Shown one piece after another: positions 9,044-18,339 of a DNA stretch of 64,000 nucleotides. The translations under genes were made by a program, and so were the position numbers. This DNA is from JADGGM01 sp025449955 (GTDB taxonomy: Bacteria; Gemmatimonadota; Gemmatimonadetes; Gemmatimonadales; Gemmatimonadaceae). The stretch covers positions 66,098-130,097 of the forward strand of contig DATBNO010000032.1 of assembly GCA_036554285.1 (NCBI GenBank), written 5' to 3'. The stretch's first letter is position 1, and the number at the start of each line of letters is the position of its first letter. The notes under the pieces were generated by a model. It searched no databases, had not been told where the DNA came from, and saw only the letters and a list, made by a program, of their open reading frames with translations.

Positions 9044-10467
9044 AGAGCCCCGGCGGCCGCGCGCAGCCGGGCGCGTTCCGACTCCGGCAGATCGCAAATC
9101 ACCGCCCGCAGCTTCCCGTTCGACGTGCGAGGAATCTCGGCAACTTCATCGATGGTCACCGTGACATTGCCTAACCGATCACGTATCCGCCCTGCGATCG
9201 CCGCACCATCGGCGGACGTGTAGCCGTCCGCCGGAACCAGCCGCAGACGAATGCGGTCCAACGCCTCTTGAACGATCTGCGCCTCGCGCACCGGAGAGCG
9301 GCTCTTGAACACGGGATCCATGCGGCCCACCGCGCGCCCGTCGCGCGTGAACAACGTGTCGTCGGCCCGTCCGTCAAGGCGGGCGATGCGCGGCAACGTC
9401 CGACCGCATTCGCACGGGGCCGGATCCGAGTCCCACGCGCCGCGATCGCCGACCCGGTAGCGCACGAGGGGCATATCATCGTTCAGCAGTCCAGTGCACA
9501 CCAGGTCTGCCACCCGCGACTCCTCGCCGAACCCGGACACCCCGGCCGTACATTCCACAATCCCGACCTCCGGCCACTCGTGCAGTCGTCCGGCCGCACA
9601 CTCACTCGCCGCCGTCACGATCTCCGCCATCCCATACGTCTCGCGCACGGGGCAGCCAAACGCCGCCGTGATCGCTTCACGCTGGTACGGGAACAGCGGC
9701 TCCGCGTTCGTGGTCACCACCGCCAAACCTAGATCGGCCGCGCCAGCCGCACCCGTGCCTAACGCGAGCGCGTGCAACGCCGAGCTGTAGCCGAAGAGGT
9801 GGCGGACGCGGTACCGTCGCATCGCATCCAGATAAGAAGGAATGAGATCTGGCGCCAAATGGTATGCGGAGAGATAGAGCTGGCGCAATGCGGGATTCCA
9901 GACCCAGAACGGCGGCGTGCGGCGTGCCACCGGCGTGACGAGTTGCCCGCCAATGATCGCCCACCGGTCGTGCCGACTAACGCCGTACCACCGCCGCCAG
10001 CGAGCCTCGAACAGAGCGTACCACGACCTAACAGTGCGCCGGCTCCACCAGAGATCGAGCGACGTGCCTGTCGTCCCACTGGTGTGCTCGTGAAACATCC
10101 TTCTGGCATCACAGTCGTCCGCCAACAGCCCGATGCCTATGCGGCGCACCGTTTCCTTCTCGAGAATGGGCCAGTTCTCGAGCAGCTCCCAAGACGCGCG
10201 GTCCCCTGCTCGACGACGCACCTCCCACTGCGCTCGATAGTAAGGCACGCGCGTCGCGGCGCGCTCGAGGAGCAACGCGAGACGCTCGCTTCGCCACGCG
10301 GCCCATTGCTCAAGGCTCCAGCACTCTCTCGCGATCGCTTCGTCGGCCATCTGGTCCGTGTCGGGGCCGTAGCGCCACGAGCGCAAGTACAGCCCACGCA
10401 TGGCCGCCGCCGCGTTGCGCGCCGGCGTCGGCAAGCGGTGATAAAGACGTAGCAGCCGTTGGTTCAC
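9040..10467 (-). CDS. PaaK/CapK-like adenylate-forming enzyme (phenylacetate-CoA ligase family)
   Basis: The 475-residue protein has the ANL-superfamily P-loop HTSGTTGTSLDLWWS and later motifs RETYGMAEIV and LVRYRVGDRG, with a C-terminal domain ending in SNGKLRAVI. Relatives (CapK, coenzyme F390 synthetase-like) recur in capsule and exopolysaccharide loci; their substrates are mostly unknown. They may activate a carboxylate for transfer to a sugar. Start is the GTG at 10465-10467 in a GTGA overlap with the upstream glycosyltransferase stop; the longer frame to 10527 would overlap that gene by 64 bp. It is co-transcribed with two GT4 enzymes. Confidence 0.87.
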   Translation of the reverse strand: MNQRLLRLYHRLPTPARNAAAAMRGLYLRSWRYGPDTDQMADEAIARECWSLEQWAAWRSERLALLLERAATRVPYYRAQWEVRRRAGDRASWELLENWPILEKETVRRIGIGLLADDCDARRMFHEHTSGTTGTSLDLWWSRRTVRSWYALFEARWRRWYGVSRHDRWAIIGGQLVTPVARRTPPFWVWNPALRQLYLSAYHLAPDLIPSYLDAMRRYRVRHLFGYSSALHALALGTGAAGAADLGLAVVTTNAEPLFPYQREAITAAFGCPVRETYGMAEIVTAASECAAGRLHEWPEVGIVECTAGVSGFGEESRVADLVCTGLLNDDMPLVRYRVGDRGAWDSDPAPCECGRTLPRIARLDGRADDTLFTRDGRAVGRMDPVFKSRSPVREAQIVQEALDRIRLRLVPADGYTSADGAAIAGRIRDRLGNVTVTIDEVAEIPRTSNGKLRAVICDLPESERARLRAAAGAL

Positions 10468-11504
10468 GAGCCAACCGCCGCTGCGCGATCGAGAATCGCC
10501 TCCCACTGTGGGAGGACCGCGCTCCAATCGAAGGCTTCCACCTTGGCACGCGCGGAATGAGACAATCTCGCCGCGAGTTCCGGCTCCGCCACAATGCGTT
10601 CGACTGCCGCTGCCATCGCGTCCGCATCACCACTCGGCACGAGAAGGCCTTCCCGCCCGTCGTCCAGGAGAAACGGAATGCCTCCGACCGAGGTGCTCAC
10701 GACGCACAGCCCGCAGGCCATCGCTTCGATCACGCTCACCGGCGTGTTATCGATGGTGCTGGTGTTCAGGAACACATCCGCCTCGCCAAGGACCGACGGC
10801 ACGTCAGCCTTCGGTACGCCGCCGCGCAATTCCACCTGGGCGCCGAGTCCCGCTCTCACGATCGCGTCACGGGTGGCGCCGAGCGCCCCATCACCGGAAT
10901 CCGACCCGATCATCGTCAGATGGACGCCGGGAATGGATTGCGTTAGGCGCTGAACCGTCTTGACCGCCAGCGTCGGGTCGTACACGCGATGAAAGGCGCG
11001 CAGCCAGATCAGACGCGGCGCGGCGCGCGTCCGCTCCTGGAATCGATAGGCCCGGAGCTCGATCGCGTTAGGCACCAGCGCGAGATCCTCGCGCACGTGC
11101 CGGAGACGGTCTTGCAGATACATGGATGGGGTCGTGACCGTGTGCGCGCTGCGCAGCAATCGGCGAACGCGCCCGGGCCACCGCGCCGCGAACGCGGGCA
11201 GGTTGCCTCCGTGCAGTGTGAGCACGTATGGCCGTCGTGCAGCGCGGAGCGTGGCCGTCACCGTCTCTGCCCACACGAACGCCGCGCCCGAATAGACATC
11301 GACGACGGCAACGTCGTAGTCCCGCCGGCGTCGCCAGGCCGTGCCTGCCATGTGCGCGACTCGAGCGAGGCGATTCCGCTTATCCGATGTCGTCAGCGTG
11401 GTCCAACCCCCGGATGCCAATCGCGCCGCCAAAGCCTCGCCCACCGTCAGGCTCGCACGCGAGCTCGACAGGAAGTTTCCGACAAAGAGAACGCGTGGAG
11501 TCAT
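10464..11504 (-). CDS. GT4 glycosyltransferase
   Basis: The 346-residue GT-B enzyme starts MTPRVLFVGNFLSSSRASLT and ends with a GT4 donor site (STIDNTPVSVIEAMACGLCVV, then GREGLLVPSGD). The frame is open up to 11858, but the first 118 residues are low-quality, Arg-rich sequence without homology. ATG at 11504 begins precisely at the family N-terminus, so it is used. It is the first gene of a minus-strand operon running to 7113. Its promoter must lie in the 11505-11898 region shared with the plus-strand riboswitch gene. Confidence 0.87.
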   Translation of the reverse strand: MTPRVLFVGNFLSSSRASLTVGEALAARLASGGWTTLTTSDKRNRLARVAHMAGTAWRRRRDYDVAVVDVYSGAAFVWAETVTATLRAARRPYVLTLHGGNLPAFAARWPGRVRRLLRSAHTVTTPSMYLQDRLRHVREDLALVPNAIELRAYRFQERTRAAPRLIWLRAFHRVYDPTLAVKTVQRLTQSIPGVHLTMIGSDSGDGALGATRDAIVRAGLGAQVELRGGVPKADVPSVLGEADVFLNTSTIDNTPVSVIEAMACGLCVVSTSVGGIPFLLDDGREGLLVPSGDADAMAAAVERIVAEPELAARLSHSARAKVEAFDWSAVLPQWEAILDRAAAVGS

Positions 11505-11898
11505 CGGCGCGGAAGATCGCACCCAGGCGGCGCGACCCAAGACACGGGGTTCGGGTGAAAACGCGAATTGACGACGTCGTGCTCGTGATGCGTTCCGAAC
11601 CACACGCAGGTCGCGATCGCACGATGTCATGACTCGCCATGAACCGCCAGAGGCGACGTCATCAATGCATCGCAAAGGACGATCGTATCGCGCAACGCGT
11701 CGTGTCACGACGCCTCGATCATCCTTTCCTGGTCGTGCAACATTTCGTGTGCGGCGTAACGTTTTCTCGCTCCCCAACCACGCTATAAGTATGTGAATTT
11801 CCTTATGGTTACGCCCCCAACGCCTGGGCGTCTCCCGAAAAGCAGCGTAACTCGTCAACCGAAACGAGGCACGATCGCACGTCCCCTCTCCGGGGGGA
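11505..11898. other. Divergent intergenic/leader region
   Basis: This is the 394-bp gap between the minus-strand GT4 gene and the first riboswitch. It should hold promoters for both directions. Only the plus-strand candidate (11762-11789) looks reasonable. A short inverted repeat ACGCCC...GGGCGT (11811-11831) and a CCCC/GGGG hairpin (about 11883-11897) lie in the leader. No convincing gene is seen here. Confidence 0.5.
11762..11789 (+). promoter_or_regulatory. Candidate promoter upstream of riboswitch 1
   Basis: TTTTCT (11762-11767), a 16-bp spacer and TATAAG (11784-11789). The -10 is a 5/6 match, the -35 is poor. It would give a leader of about 100 nt before the aptamer. Confidence 0.35.
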
Positions 11899-11994
11899 AC
11901 GCGACAAGGGCATACCCGGCGAAAGCCGGCGACGCAAAGCTACGAGGCTACAACGCGTCCTGTGACGCGTCACGCCAGTCGGGCCGCCGAACGG
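11899..11994 (+). ncRNA. Cyclic di-GMP-I (GEMM-I) riboswitch, copy 1
   Basis: The GEMM-I core is clearly present: AAGGGCAUACC, a CCGGC-GAAA-GCCGG hairpin with GNRA tetraloop (11916-11929), the highly conserved GACGCAAAGC (11931-11940), then UACGAGGCUAC. A second hairpin follows (ACGCGUC, loop CUGU, GACGCGU), and then the 3' strand AGUCGGGCCGCCGAA. These match the family's paired arms and tetraloop receptor side. The aptamer ends about 20 nt before the GGAGGG ribosome site of the downstream lipoprotein gene. No terminator hairpin separates them, so control of translation start is more likely than attenuation (inference). The family senses the biofilm second messenger c-di-GMP. Confidence 0.93.
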
Positions 11995-12015
11995 ATCCTT
12001 CACGGAGGGTTTGGC

Positions 12016-15000
12016 ATGCGTCCCCACATCGGCGTAAGATCAGCGGTCGTGTTCATCCTCGCGGTCGCCGCTGTTGCCTGTCTCGATACGTCCTCGCCGC
12101 AGCTAGACCTGCCGCAGGACGTCGTCGCAATCAGAATGCAGCCCAACTCGGCGAGCATACCACTGGGCGGCCATGTCACGTTCCACGCCGTCGCAGTCGA
12201 CAACTCCGGCGACCCCGTCTCGGGTGAATCGGTAGCGTGGTCGAGTCAAGACACCACTGTCGCCGTCGTCGATGCCACCGGCAACGTCTCCACCAAGAAG
12301 GTCGGTTCCACACAGATCATCGCGGCTAGTGCGTCCAAGGTTGGCACTGCCACCATGAACGTGATGCCGCCAGCCGTCGCGACGGTGCAGCTCACGCCGT
12401 CGAGCGCGGACATCCTCGTTGGTGACGTCCTCCAACTGAGCGCGACACCGCGGGACGCGGATGGCAATGCGCTCACCGATCGTACCATTACGTGGTCGAG
12501 CAGCAATCCATCGGTTGCGGCCGTATCGTCGTCCGGCTCCGTGTCGGGTGTCGCGCAGGGCAGCGCGACCATTACCGCGACATCGGAGAACGTCAGCGCG
12601 ACTGCAGCGCTTACCGTCTCGCCGCTCGCTCCGGATACCGTCGTCGTATCACCGACGTCGGTGTCGATCCAGCCGCGTCAGACGGCACAGTTGACGGCGA
12701 GCGTGCGTGACTCGCACGGACAGGCGATGTCGACCACGGTATCGTGGACGACGGCCGATCCATCGCTGGCGACCGTGAACGGATCGGGCGCGGTCACTGG
12801 TGTCTCGACCGGAACCACGACGGTCACCGCAGCTGCGGGCACCAAGAAGACGAAGGTGAAGATCACGATCACGCAGGCGCCGGCGGCGAGCGTCTCGGTG
12901 TCCCCCTCGTCAGTGTCGCTCACCCAAGGTGCCACGTCGCAGCTTTCCGCGACGGTGAAGGATGCGGACGGCAGCGTGCTGACCGGCTCGATCATCAGCT
13001 GGACGAGCGACAACACGAACGTGGCGACCGTCTCGAGCAGCGGCCTGGTCACGGCTCACAACGCAGGCAGCGCGACGATCACGGCAGCGACGGGCGGCGT
13101 GAGCGGGACATCCCGCGTCGCCGTGCAAGCCGTAGCGGCCCCGGTGGCGAGCGTGACCATGAGTCCAACCTCAGCCTCGCTCGTGCCCGGCGACACGGCT
13201 AGCTTCACCGCGACGCCGCGCGACTCCACCGGCACTGCGTTAGGCGGCAGAACCGTGACGTGGTCGTCGTCGAACACGTCTGCTGCGACGGTCTCGGCCA
13301 GCGGTCTCGTGACGGCGGTCGCGGTGGGCTCCGCCACGATCCAGGCAACGAGCGAAGGCAAGAGCGGAACGGCGAGCGTCACGGTCAGCGCGCCGTCGGT
13401 GGCGTCGGTGAGTGTGAGTCCGCACTCGGCGAGCGTCGTGACTCGCGGGACCGTGCAATTGTCGGTCACGCTGCGCGACTCCAAAGGCAATGTCCTGAGC
13501 GGTCGCGCCGTCGCCTGGTCCTCAGCCGACGCCAGTACCGCTACAGTGAACAGCAGCGGACTTGTAACCGGCGTTGCCCCCGGCACGGCAGAGATCTACG
13601 CCCAGAGCGAGGGACACACCGATTCATCGGCAGTCACAGTGACGGCGCCGGCGGTTGCGACGGTCTCGGTGTCGCCGAGCTCCGCGACGCTTCGCGTGAC
13701 GAACACATCGCAGCTCACCGCGACCGTGCGTGACGCCGGCGGCAACGTGCTCACGGACCGCACCGTGACATGGTCGTCGAGTGCTACGGCGGAGGCCACT
13801 GTTTCGGCCTCTGGACTCGTGACGGCCGTCGCGCCTGGTTCGGCGACGATCACCGCGACGAGCGAGGGGAAGAGTGGAACGTCGACGATGACGGTGACAC
13901 TCGTACCGGTATCCTCGGTGACGCTCGCCCCCAAGAACGACACGCTCACGGTGGGTGCGAAAGAGCAGGTCAGCGCCACGCTCAAAGACTCCGCTGGTAA
14001 CGTGCTCACAGGCCGGACCATCACGTGGGGGACGTCGAGCCCGAGCGTTGCGACGGTGACGACCGCTGGAATGGTCACCGGTGTCGCGGGCGGCAACTCC
14101 ACGATCACGGCCACGAGCGAGGGGAAGGCCGGCACGTCGACGGTTGTGGTTGACGCGCCGGTTGGACCGCCGCCGCCACCGCCGACCCATGCTGGCTGGT
14201 ATGTCGCGCCTAACGGGACCAGCGGCGGCAACGGCAGTGCGACCGCCCCATGGGACCTGACGACGGCGTTGTCCGGCGCGTCGGGGCGTGTGCAGCCCGG
14301 CGACACCATCTGGCTGCGGGCCGGCACGTATGGCAGCGGCGAAGGTCGTTCCGACTATCATTCAACGCTCAACGGCAGCGCCTCCGCACCGATCATCGTG
14401 CGGCAGTATCCGGGTGAGCGCGCCACCGTCGATGGCGACATCGCCGTGGACGGCAGCAATACGTGGTTCTGGGACTTCGAGTTGGAGAATACCAACACGG
14501 CCACGCAAGATATCCAGGGCATCAACTCACATTGCCCGGGCTGCCGGTTCATCAATCTCGTGGTGCACGACCACTCCGGCGACGGTCTCGGACTGTGGGC
14601 CGAAGGGCCAAACCAGGTCGCGTACGGAAACGTCATCTATAACAACGGCTTCCACGGGTCGACCGACGCGTCTTACGGCCACGGCATCTACACGCAAAAC
14701 CAGACCGGAACGAAGCTCCTGCAGGACAACGTGCTGTTCAATCAGTTCGGATACGGGATCCACGTCTACGGGTCGGGTAACGCATTCCTGAACAATTTCA
14801 CCGTGGACGGCAACGTCTCGTTCAACTCGGGCGTCGGCGACGGTATGAACTACACGTTGGGCGGCGGATCGCCGCTCATCAATCTCGTCGTCAACGGGAA
14901 CATGGCGTACTACAATCCCGATCGCATCGGGAACAGCTTCCGCATCGGGTACAACTTCGGCACGACGAACACGAACGGCGTGATGACCAACAACTACATC

Positions 15001-15543
15001 GTCGGCACGACGTTCGTGAGCCAGTGGACATCCGGATTCACGTTCACCGGCAACACTGTGATCAACCCGAACGGCCTCGTCGTCTTGGTCGACCAGGATG
15101 TGCCGGCCAACAGCACGTGGGACAACAACACCTACTCGGGCTCGGCGTCGACGCCGTTCAGCGCGCTGAACATCGCGTACAGCTACCCCCAATGGCAGTC
15201 CAAGTTCGGCTGGGACGCTAATTCGAAGCTGAGCGCGTCTACCCCGCCTAACCATATCGTCGTCGAGCCTAACGCATACGAGCCCGGCCGCGCGAACATC
15301 GTGGTGTACAACTGGACGGGCGCGGGTTCGGTGACGGTGGATCTCTCCGGAGCGCTGAACATCGGCGATCACTTCGAGGTGCTCAACGTGCAGAACTTCT
15401 ATGGCGCGCCGGTGCTCTCCGGCGTCTATAGTGGACCGATTTCACTGCCCATCACGACGCTTTCGCCACCGGCTGCGATCGGTGGTCACGCGATGCCAGC
15501 GACGTCGACGCAATTCCAGACGTACGTGGTGCTCAAGCAGTGA
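12016..15543 (+). CDS. Exported lipoprotein: eight BIG2 Ig-like repeats plus right-handed beta-helix module
   Basis: The 1175-residue surface protein has a signal peptide ending in the lipobox-like AVAAVAC (about 17-23). Eight tandem BIG2-type repeats of about 85 residues follow (recognisable by TVTWSSS, ATVSASGLVTAV and GSATITATSEG). A proline-rich linker leads to a roughly 450-residue C-terminal module beginning HAGWYVAPNG. Its WLRAGTYGSGEGRSDYH, repeated N/G turns and SHCPGCRFINLVVHDHSGDG indicate a parallel beta-helix like those of polysaccharide lyases and carbohydrate-binding proteins. No catalytic residues can be assigned. ATG at 12016 follows GGAGGG at good spacing; the upstream in-frame codons are riboswitch. 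Probable role: c-di-GMP-dependent binding or processing of the exopolysaccharide. The nearest paralogue is the next gene. Confidence 0.88.
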   Translation: MRPHIGVRSAVVFILAVAAVACLDTSSPQLDLPQDVVAIRMQPNSASIPLGGHVTFHAVAVDNSGDPVSGESVAWSSQDTTVAVVDATGNVSTKKVGSTQIIAASASKVGTATMNVMPPAVATVQLTPSSADILVGDVLQLSATPRDADGNALTDRTITWSSSNPSVAAVSSSGSVSGVAQGSATITATSENVSATAALTVSPLAPDTVVVSPTSVSIQPRQTAQLTASVRDSHGQAMSTTVSWTTADPSLATVNGSGAVTGVSTGTTTVTAAAGTKKTKVKITITQAPAASVSVSPSSVSLTQGATSQLSATVKDADGSVLTGSIISWTSDNTNVATVSSSGLVTAHNAGSATITAATGGVSGTSRVAVQAVAAPVASVTMSPTSASLVPGDTASFTATPRDSTGTALGGRTVTWSSSNTSAATVSASGLVTAVAVGSATIQATSEGKSGTASVTVSAPSVASVSVSPHSASVVTRGTVQLSVTLRDSKGNVLSGRAVAWSSADASTATVNSSGLVTGVAPGTAEIYAQSEGHTDSSAVTVTAPAVATVSVSPSSATLRVTNTSQLTATVRDAGGNVLTDRTVTWSSSATAEATVSASGLVTAVAPGSATITATSEGKSGTSTMTVTLVPVSSVTLAPKNDTLTVGAKEQVSATLKDSAGNVLTGRTITWGTSSPSVATVTTAGMVTGVAGGNSTITATSEGKAGTSTVVVDAPVGPPPPPPTHAGWYVAPNGTSGGNGSATAPWDLTTALSGASGRVQPGDTIWLRAGTYGSGEGRSDYHSTLNGSASAPIIVRQYPGERATVDGDIAVDGSNTWFWDFELENTNTATQDIQGINSHCPGCRFINLVVHDHSGDGLGLWAEGPNQVAYGNVIYNNGFHGSTDASYGHGIYTQNQTGTKLLQDNVLFNQFGYGIHVYGSGNAFLNNFTVDGNVSFNSGVGDGMNYTLGGGSPLINLVVNGNMAYYNPDRIGNSFRIGYNFGTTNTNGVMTNNYIVGTTFVSQWTSGFTFTGNTVINPNGLVVLVDQDVPANSTWDNNTYSGSASTPFSALNIAYSYPQWQSKFGWDANSKLSASTPPNHIVVEPNAYEPGRANIVVYNWTGAGSVTVDLSGALNIGDHFEVLNVQNFYGAPVLSGVYSGPISLPITTLSPPAAIGGHAMPATSTQFQTYVVLKQ

Positions 15544-15604
15544 TGCCGAACTCGGCCTGACCGATCGCGGTCTCGCCGGGTCCGTCGAATTAGGGAGTTC
15601 ACAC

Positions 15605-15644
15605 AATGAGAGGGCACCAAGAGATGGTGCCCTCTCATTTTTAT
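15605..15644 (+). terminator. Intrinsic terminator after the BIG2/beta-helix gene
   Basis: A perfect 15-bp stem (15605-15619 with 15625-15639; arm AATGAGAGGGCACCA), a 5-nt loop AGAGA and a T-rich tail (TTTTTA). This is a textbook rho-independent terminator that insulates the second riboswitch gene from the first. Confidence 0.93.
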
Positions 15645-15912
15645 ACCGCGCATCGATCCAACGCGGTCCCATACAATTTTTCGGCAACGACTTGGCTTGC
15701 GCGACGCGCATCGGCGCTCGTTTAGGCTCAATCCTGTCTGACCGAACAGTCAGGCCCGCGATGCCGTGCGAAGTCTGTCTTGAGTCGCGAAGTCTTGCGA
15801 CGATAATTGTGCGCGTCAGAAGTTGCGGGACCGCCCATACGATGTTGGAGCGACGACTCGCGACGATTTCACTAGTGGACTACTAGGCACGATCGCTCGG
15901 CCCTCCTGGGCC
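15645..15912 (+). other. Intergenic region before riboswitch 2
   Basis: About 270 bp with lower GC than the genes. It contains the promoter at 15780-15807 and, directly before the aptamer, a short hairpin GGCCC-TCCT-GGGCC (15899-15912). No protein gene is supported. Confidence 0.5.
15780..15807 (+). promoter_or_regulatory. Promoter upstream of riboswitch 2
   Basis: TTGAGT (-35, 15780-15785; 4/6 match), 16-bp spacer, GATAAT (-10, 15802-15807; 5/6 match). Correctly placed to transcribe the second c-di-GMP riboswitch after the terminator of the preceding gene. Confidence 0.5.
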
Positions 15913-16010
15913 ACCGCGACAAGGGCAAAGCCGGCGAAAGCCGGTGACGCAAAGCTACGAGGCTACGGTCTCCCTCACGGGACGCTACGCTCGTCGGGCC
16001 GCCGAACGGA
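15913..16010 (+). ncRNA. Cyclic di-GMP-I (GEMM-I) riboswitch, copy 2
   Basis: This has the same conserved core as copy 1: AAGGGCAAA, a GCCGGC-GAAA-GCCGGU hairpin (15928-15943), GACGCAAAGC (15945-15954), UACGAGGCUAC, then a divergent second hairpin region. The 3' strand GUCGGGCCGCCGAACGGA is identical to copy 1. The terminal stem-loop differs in sequence from copy 1 (GUCUCCC/GGGAC here), as expected for a structured RNA drifting by compensatory change. It lies about 24 nt upstream of the start codon of the second beta-helix gene. Confidence 0.92.
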
Positions 16011-16033
16011 CGCTGTACACCGGGACCTGGCCG

Positions 16034-18325
16034 ATGCGCATAGCACGATCCCACCTTGCAGTTGCTCTTGCCTGCGCCACGCTTGCTGTCGTAGCGGCCT
16101 GCTCCGACACCGTCGCGCCTAACACTTCGCCGTCGTCCCCCGCGGATGCCGTGACGACTGCCGCCGCCGCGCTGAGCGGACCGGTCGTCGTATCCAACAT
16201 CTCCGTTGCAAGTGGCAAGACGTACGTGGCGATGAAAGGCGCCATGACCACCGGCGCCAAGGTCTATACAGATCGCGTCTACAAGACGATGTCGCCGCTC
16301 CCGTCGCTCGTGCAGGGTGCGACGTACATCCAAACGGCGAACAACGACAAGGTGTCGAAGCCGAAGAGCACGTCGTTTCTGAGCTTTACGATCGACCGCC
16401 CGGCGACAGTCTACGTCGCGCACGACAACCGCCTCGCGATCCCGCAGTGGCTGGCATCGAGCTTCACCAAGACGTCCTCGACGATCGTCAACACCGACTA
16501 CTATGTGAAACAGAGCCTGGCGGTCTACCAGCGCACGTTCGCGGCGGGACGCGTCACCTTAGGCAGCAACGTGGATCGGGCGGCCAACGGCAACATGTAC
16601 ATGGTGGTAGTCGTCGGCTCCAATTCGACTCCGCCGACGGTCGACACTGTCGGCCCCACGGTGAAAATCACGGCCCCGACGGCGGGCGCGTCCGTGAACG
16701 GCGCTATCACGATCACGGCGACGGTGAACGACAAGCTTCGCGTGGCCGGTGTGCAGTTCCAGGTCGATGGCAAGTCGGTTGCGGCCCGGGATACGACGTC
16801 GCCGTACGCGGCGGCGTGGCCGACGTCCACTATGCCTAACGGAACACACATGATCACGGCGATCGCCACCGACGCAGCGGGACGGTCGAGCACCGCGTCG
16901 GAGCAGGTGAGTGTGAAGAACACCACCGCGACAAACGGAGGCGGCGGCGCGACACCGCCACCAGGCAACCATGCGGGATGGTACGTGACGCCGACGGGTA
17001 ACAGCGGTGGAAGCGGAACTACAGCATCTCCGTGGGATTTGACGACGGCACTCGGAGGCGCCGGTGGCCGCGTGCACCCGGGTGACACGATCTGGCTGCG
17101 CGCCGGCACGTATGGCAGCGGCGAAGGACGCTCCGACTATCACGCAACGCTCACGGGCACCCCAACCGCGCCGATCATTGTCCGCGCGTACCCGGGCGAG
17201 CGCGCCACGATCAACGGCGACATCGCAGTCGACGGCAGCTACACCTGGTATTGGGGATTCGAGCTCGCCAACACGAACACCAGCACGCAGGACATTCAAG
17301 GTATCAACTCGCACTGCCCCGGGTGCCGTTTCATCAACCTGGTGGTGCACGATCATTCGGGTGATGGTTTCGGCCTTTGGTCCGAAGGGCCTAACCAGGT
17401 TGCGTACGGCAACATTATCTACAACAACGGATTCCACGGATCGACGAGCACCAGCTTTGGGCACGGCATCTACGCCCAGAACAACACCGGCACGAAGGTG
17501 CTACAGGACAACATCCTCTTCAATCAGTTCGGCTATGGCGTTCACGTCTACGGTTCGGGAAACGCGTTCCTCAACAACTTCACCGTTGATGGCAACGTGT
17601 CGTTCAACTCGGGCGTCGGTGACGGCATGAACTACACGCTCGGCGGCGGGTCGCCGCTGAACAATCTCGTCGTCAATGGCAACATGGCGTACTACAACCC
17701 CGACAAGATGGGGAACAGCTTCCGCGTGGGTTACAACTTCGGCACGACGAATAGAAACGGTGTCGTGACGAACAACTACGTGGTTGGTACCGCCTTCATC
17801 AGTCAGTGGGTGGCGGGCCTGACCTTCACGGGCAATACAGTGATCAACCCGAGTGGCGTCGATGTGCTCATCGACCAAGACGTGCCCACAGGCAGCACAG
17901 TTGACCACAACACCTACGTAGACGGTTCATCGATGGCCTTCTCGGCGCTCAGCTCGGGCTACAGCTTCTCGCAGTGGCAGTCCAAGTTCGGGTGGGATGC
18001 GAACTCGTCCATGAGCCTCTCGCTGCCGTCGAACCACATCGTGGTTGAGCCGAACGCGTACGAGGCAGGCCGTGCGAACATCGTGGTGTTCAACTGGACC
18101 GGCGCAGGTGCCGTGACGGTAGATCTGTCTGGCGCACTGAAGCCCGGCGATCAGTTCGTTGTGGTCAACGCACAGAATTTCTTCGGCGCGCCGGTTGTCT
18201 CCGGCACATACAACGGACCGGTGACCATCCCGATGAGCGCGATCGCCCCGCCGGCGAGCATTGGCGGCCGCTCGATGCCGGCGACCACGTCCCAATTCCA
18301 GACGTTCGTCGTGCTGAAGCGATAG
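16034..18325 (+). CDS. Exported protein: carbohydrate-associated N-terminal domain, Ig-like domain and beta-helix module
   Basis: This 763-residue protein has a signal peptide with a lipobox-like end (VVAAC, about residues 20-24). The N-terminal domain (about 55-195) reads VYVAHDNRLAIPQWLASSF and later AGRVTLGSN; this pattern occurs in secreted carbohydrate-active proteins. An Ig-like domain follows (about 200-295; TVKITAPTAGASVNG, VQFQVDGKS). The C-terminal beta-helix module (about 315-763) is highly similar over its whole length to that of the preceding gene, including the SHCPGCRF motif. ATG at 16034 is chosen because the longer frame runs through the riboswitch. The shared 3' module with unrelated N-termini suggests duplication followed by domain replacement. 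Function is probably extracellular polysaccharide binding or cleavage; no active site is assigned. Confidence 0.85.
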   Translation: MRIARSHLAVALACATLAVVAACSDTVAPNTSPSSPADAVTTAAAALSGPVVVSNISVASGKTYVAMKGAMTTGAKVYTDRVYKTMSPLPSLVQGATYIQTANNDKVSKPKSTSFLSFTIDRPATVYVAHDNRLAIPQWLASSFTKTSSTIVNTDYYVKQSLAVYQRTFAAGRVTLGSNVDRAANGNMYMVVVVGSNSTPPTVDTVGPTVKITAPTAGASVNGAITITATVNDKLRVAGVQFQVDGKSVAARDTTSPYAAAWPTSTMPNGTHMITAIATDAAGRSSTASEQVSVKNTTATNGGGGATPPPGNHAGWYVTPTGNSGGSGTTASPWDLTTALGGAGGRVHPGDTIWLRAGTYGSGEGRSDYHATLTGTPTAPIIVRAYPGERATINGDIAVDGSYTWYWGFELANTNTSTQDIQGINSHCPGCRFINLVVHDHSGDGFGLWSEGPNQVAYGNIIYNNGFHGSTSTSFGHGIYAQNNTGTKVLQDNILFNQFGYGVHVYGSGNAFLNNFTVDGNVSFNSGVGDGMNYTLGGGSPLNNLVVNGNMAYYNPDKMGNSFRVGYNFGTTNRNGVVTNNYVVGTAFISQWVAGLTFTGNTVINPSGVDVLIDQDVPTGSTVDHNTYVDGSSMAFSALSSGYSFSQWQSKFGWDANSSMSLSLPSNHIVVEPNAYEAGRANIVVFNWTGAGAVTVDLSGALKPGDQFVVVNAQNFFGAPVVSGTYNGPVTIPMSAIAPPASIGGRSMPATTSQFQTFVVLKR

Positions 18326-18339
18326 CGCCGCGGCGCTAC

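Noticed and set aside
13596..14361. Minus-strand frames of about 240 codons opposite the BIG2 repeats
   Set aside because: They mirror the repeat units and lack ribosome sites or domains; the plus strand encodes obvious BIG2 repeats.
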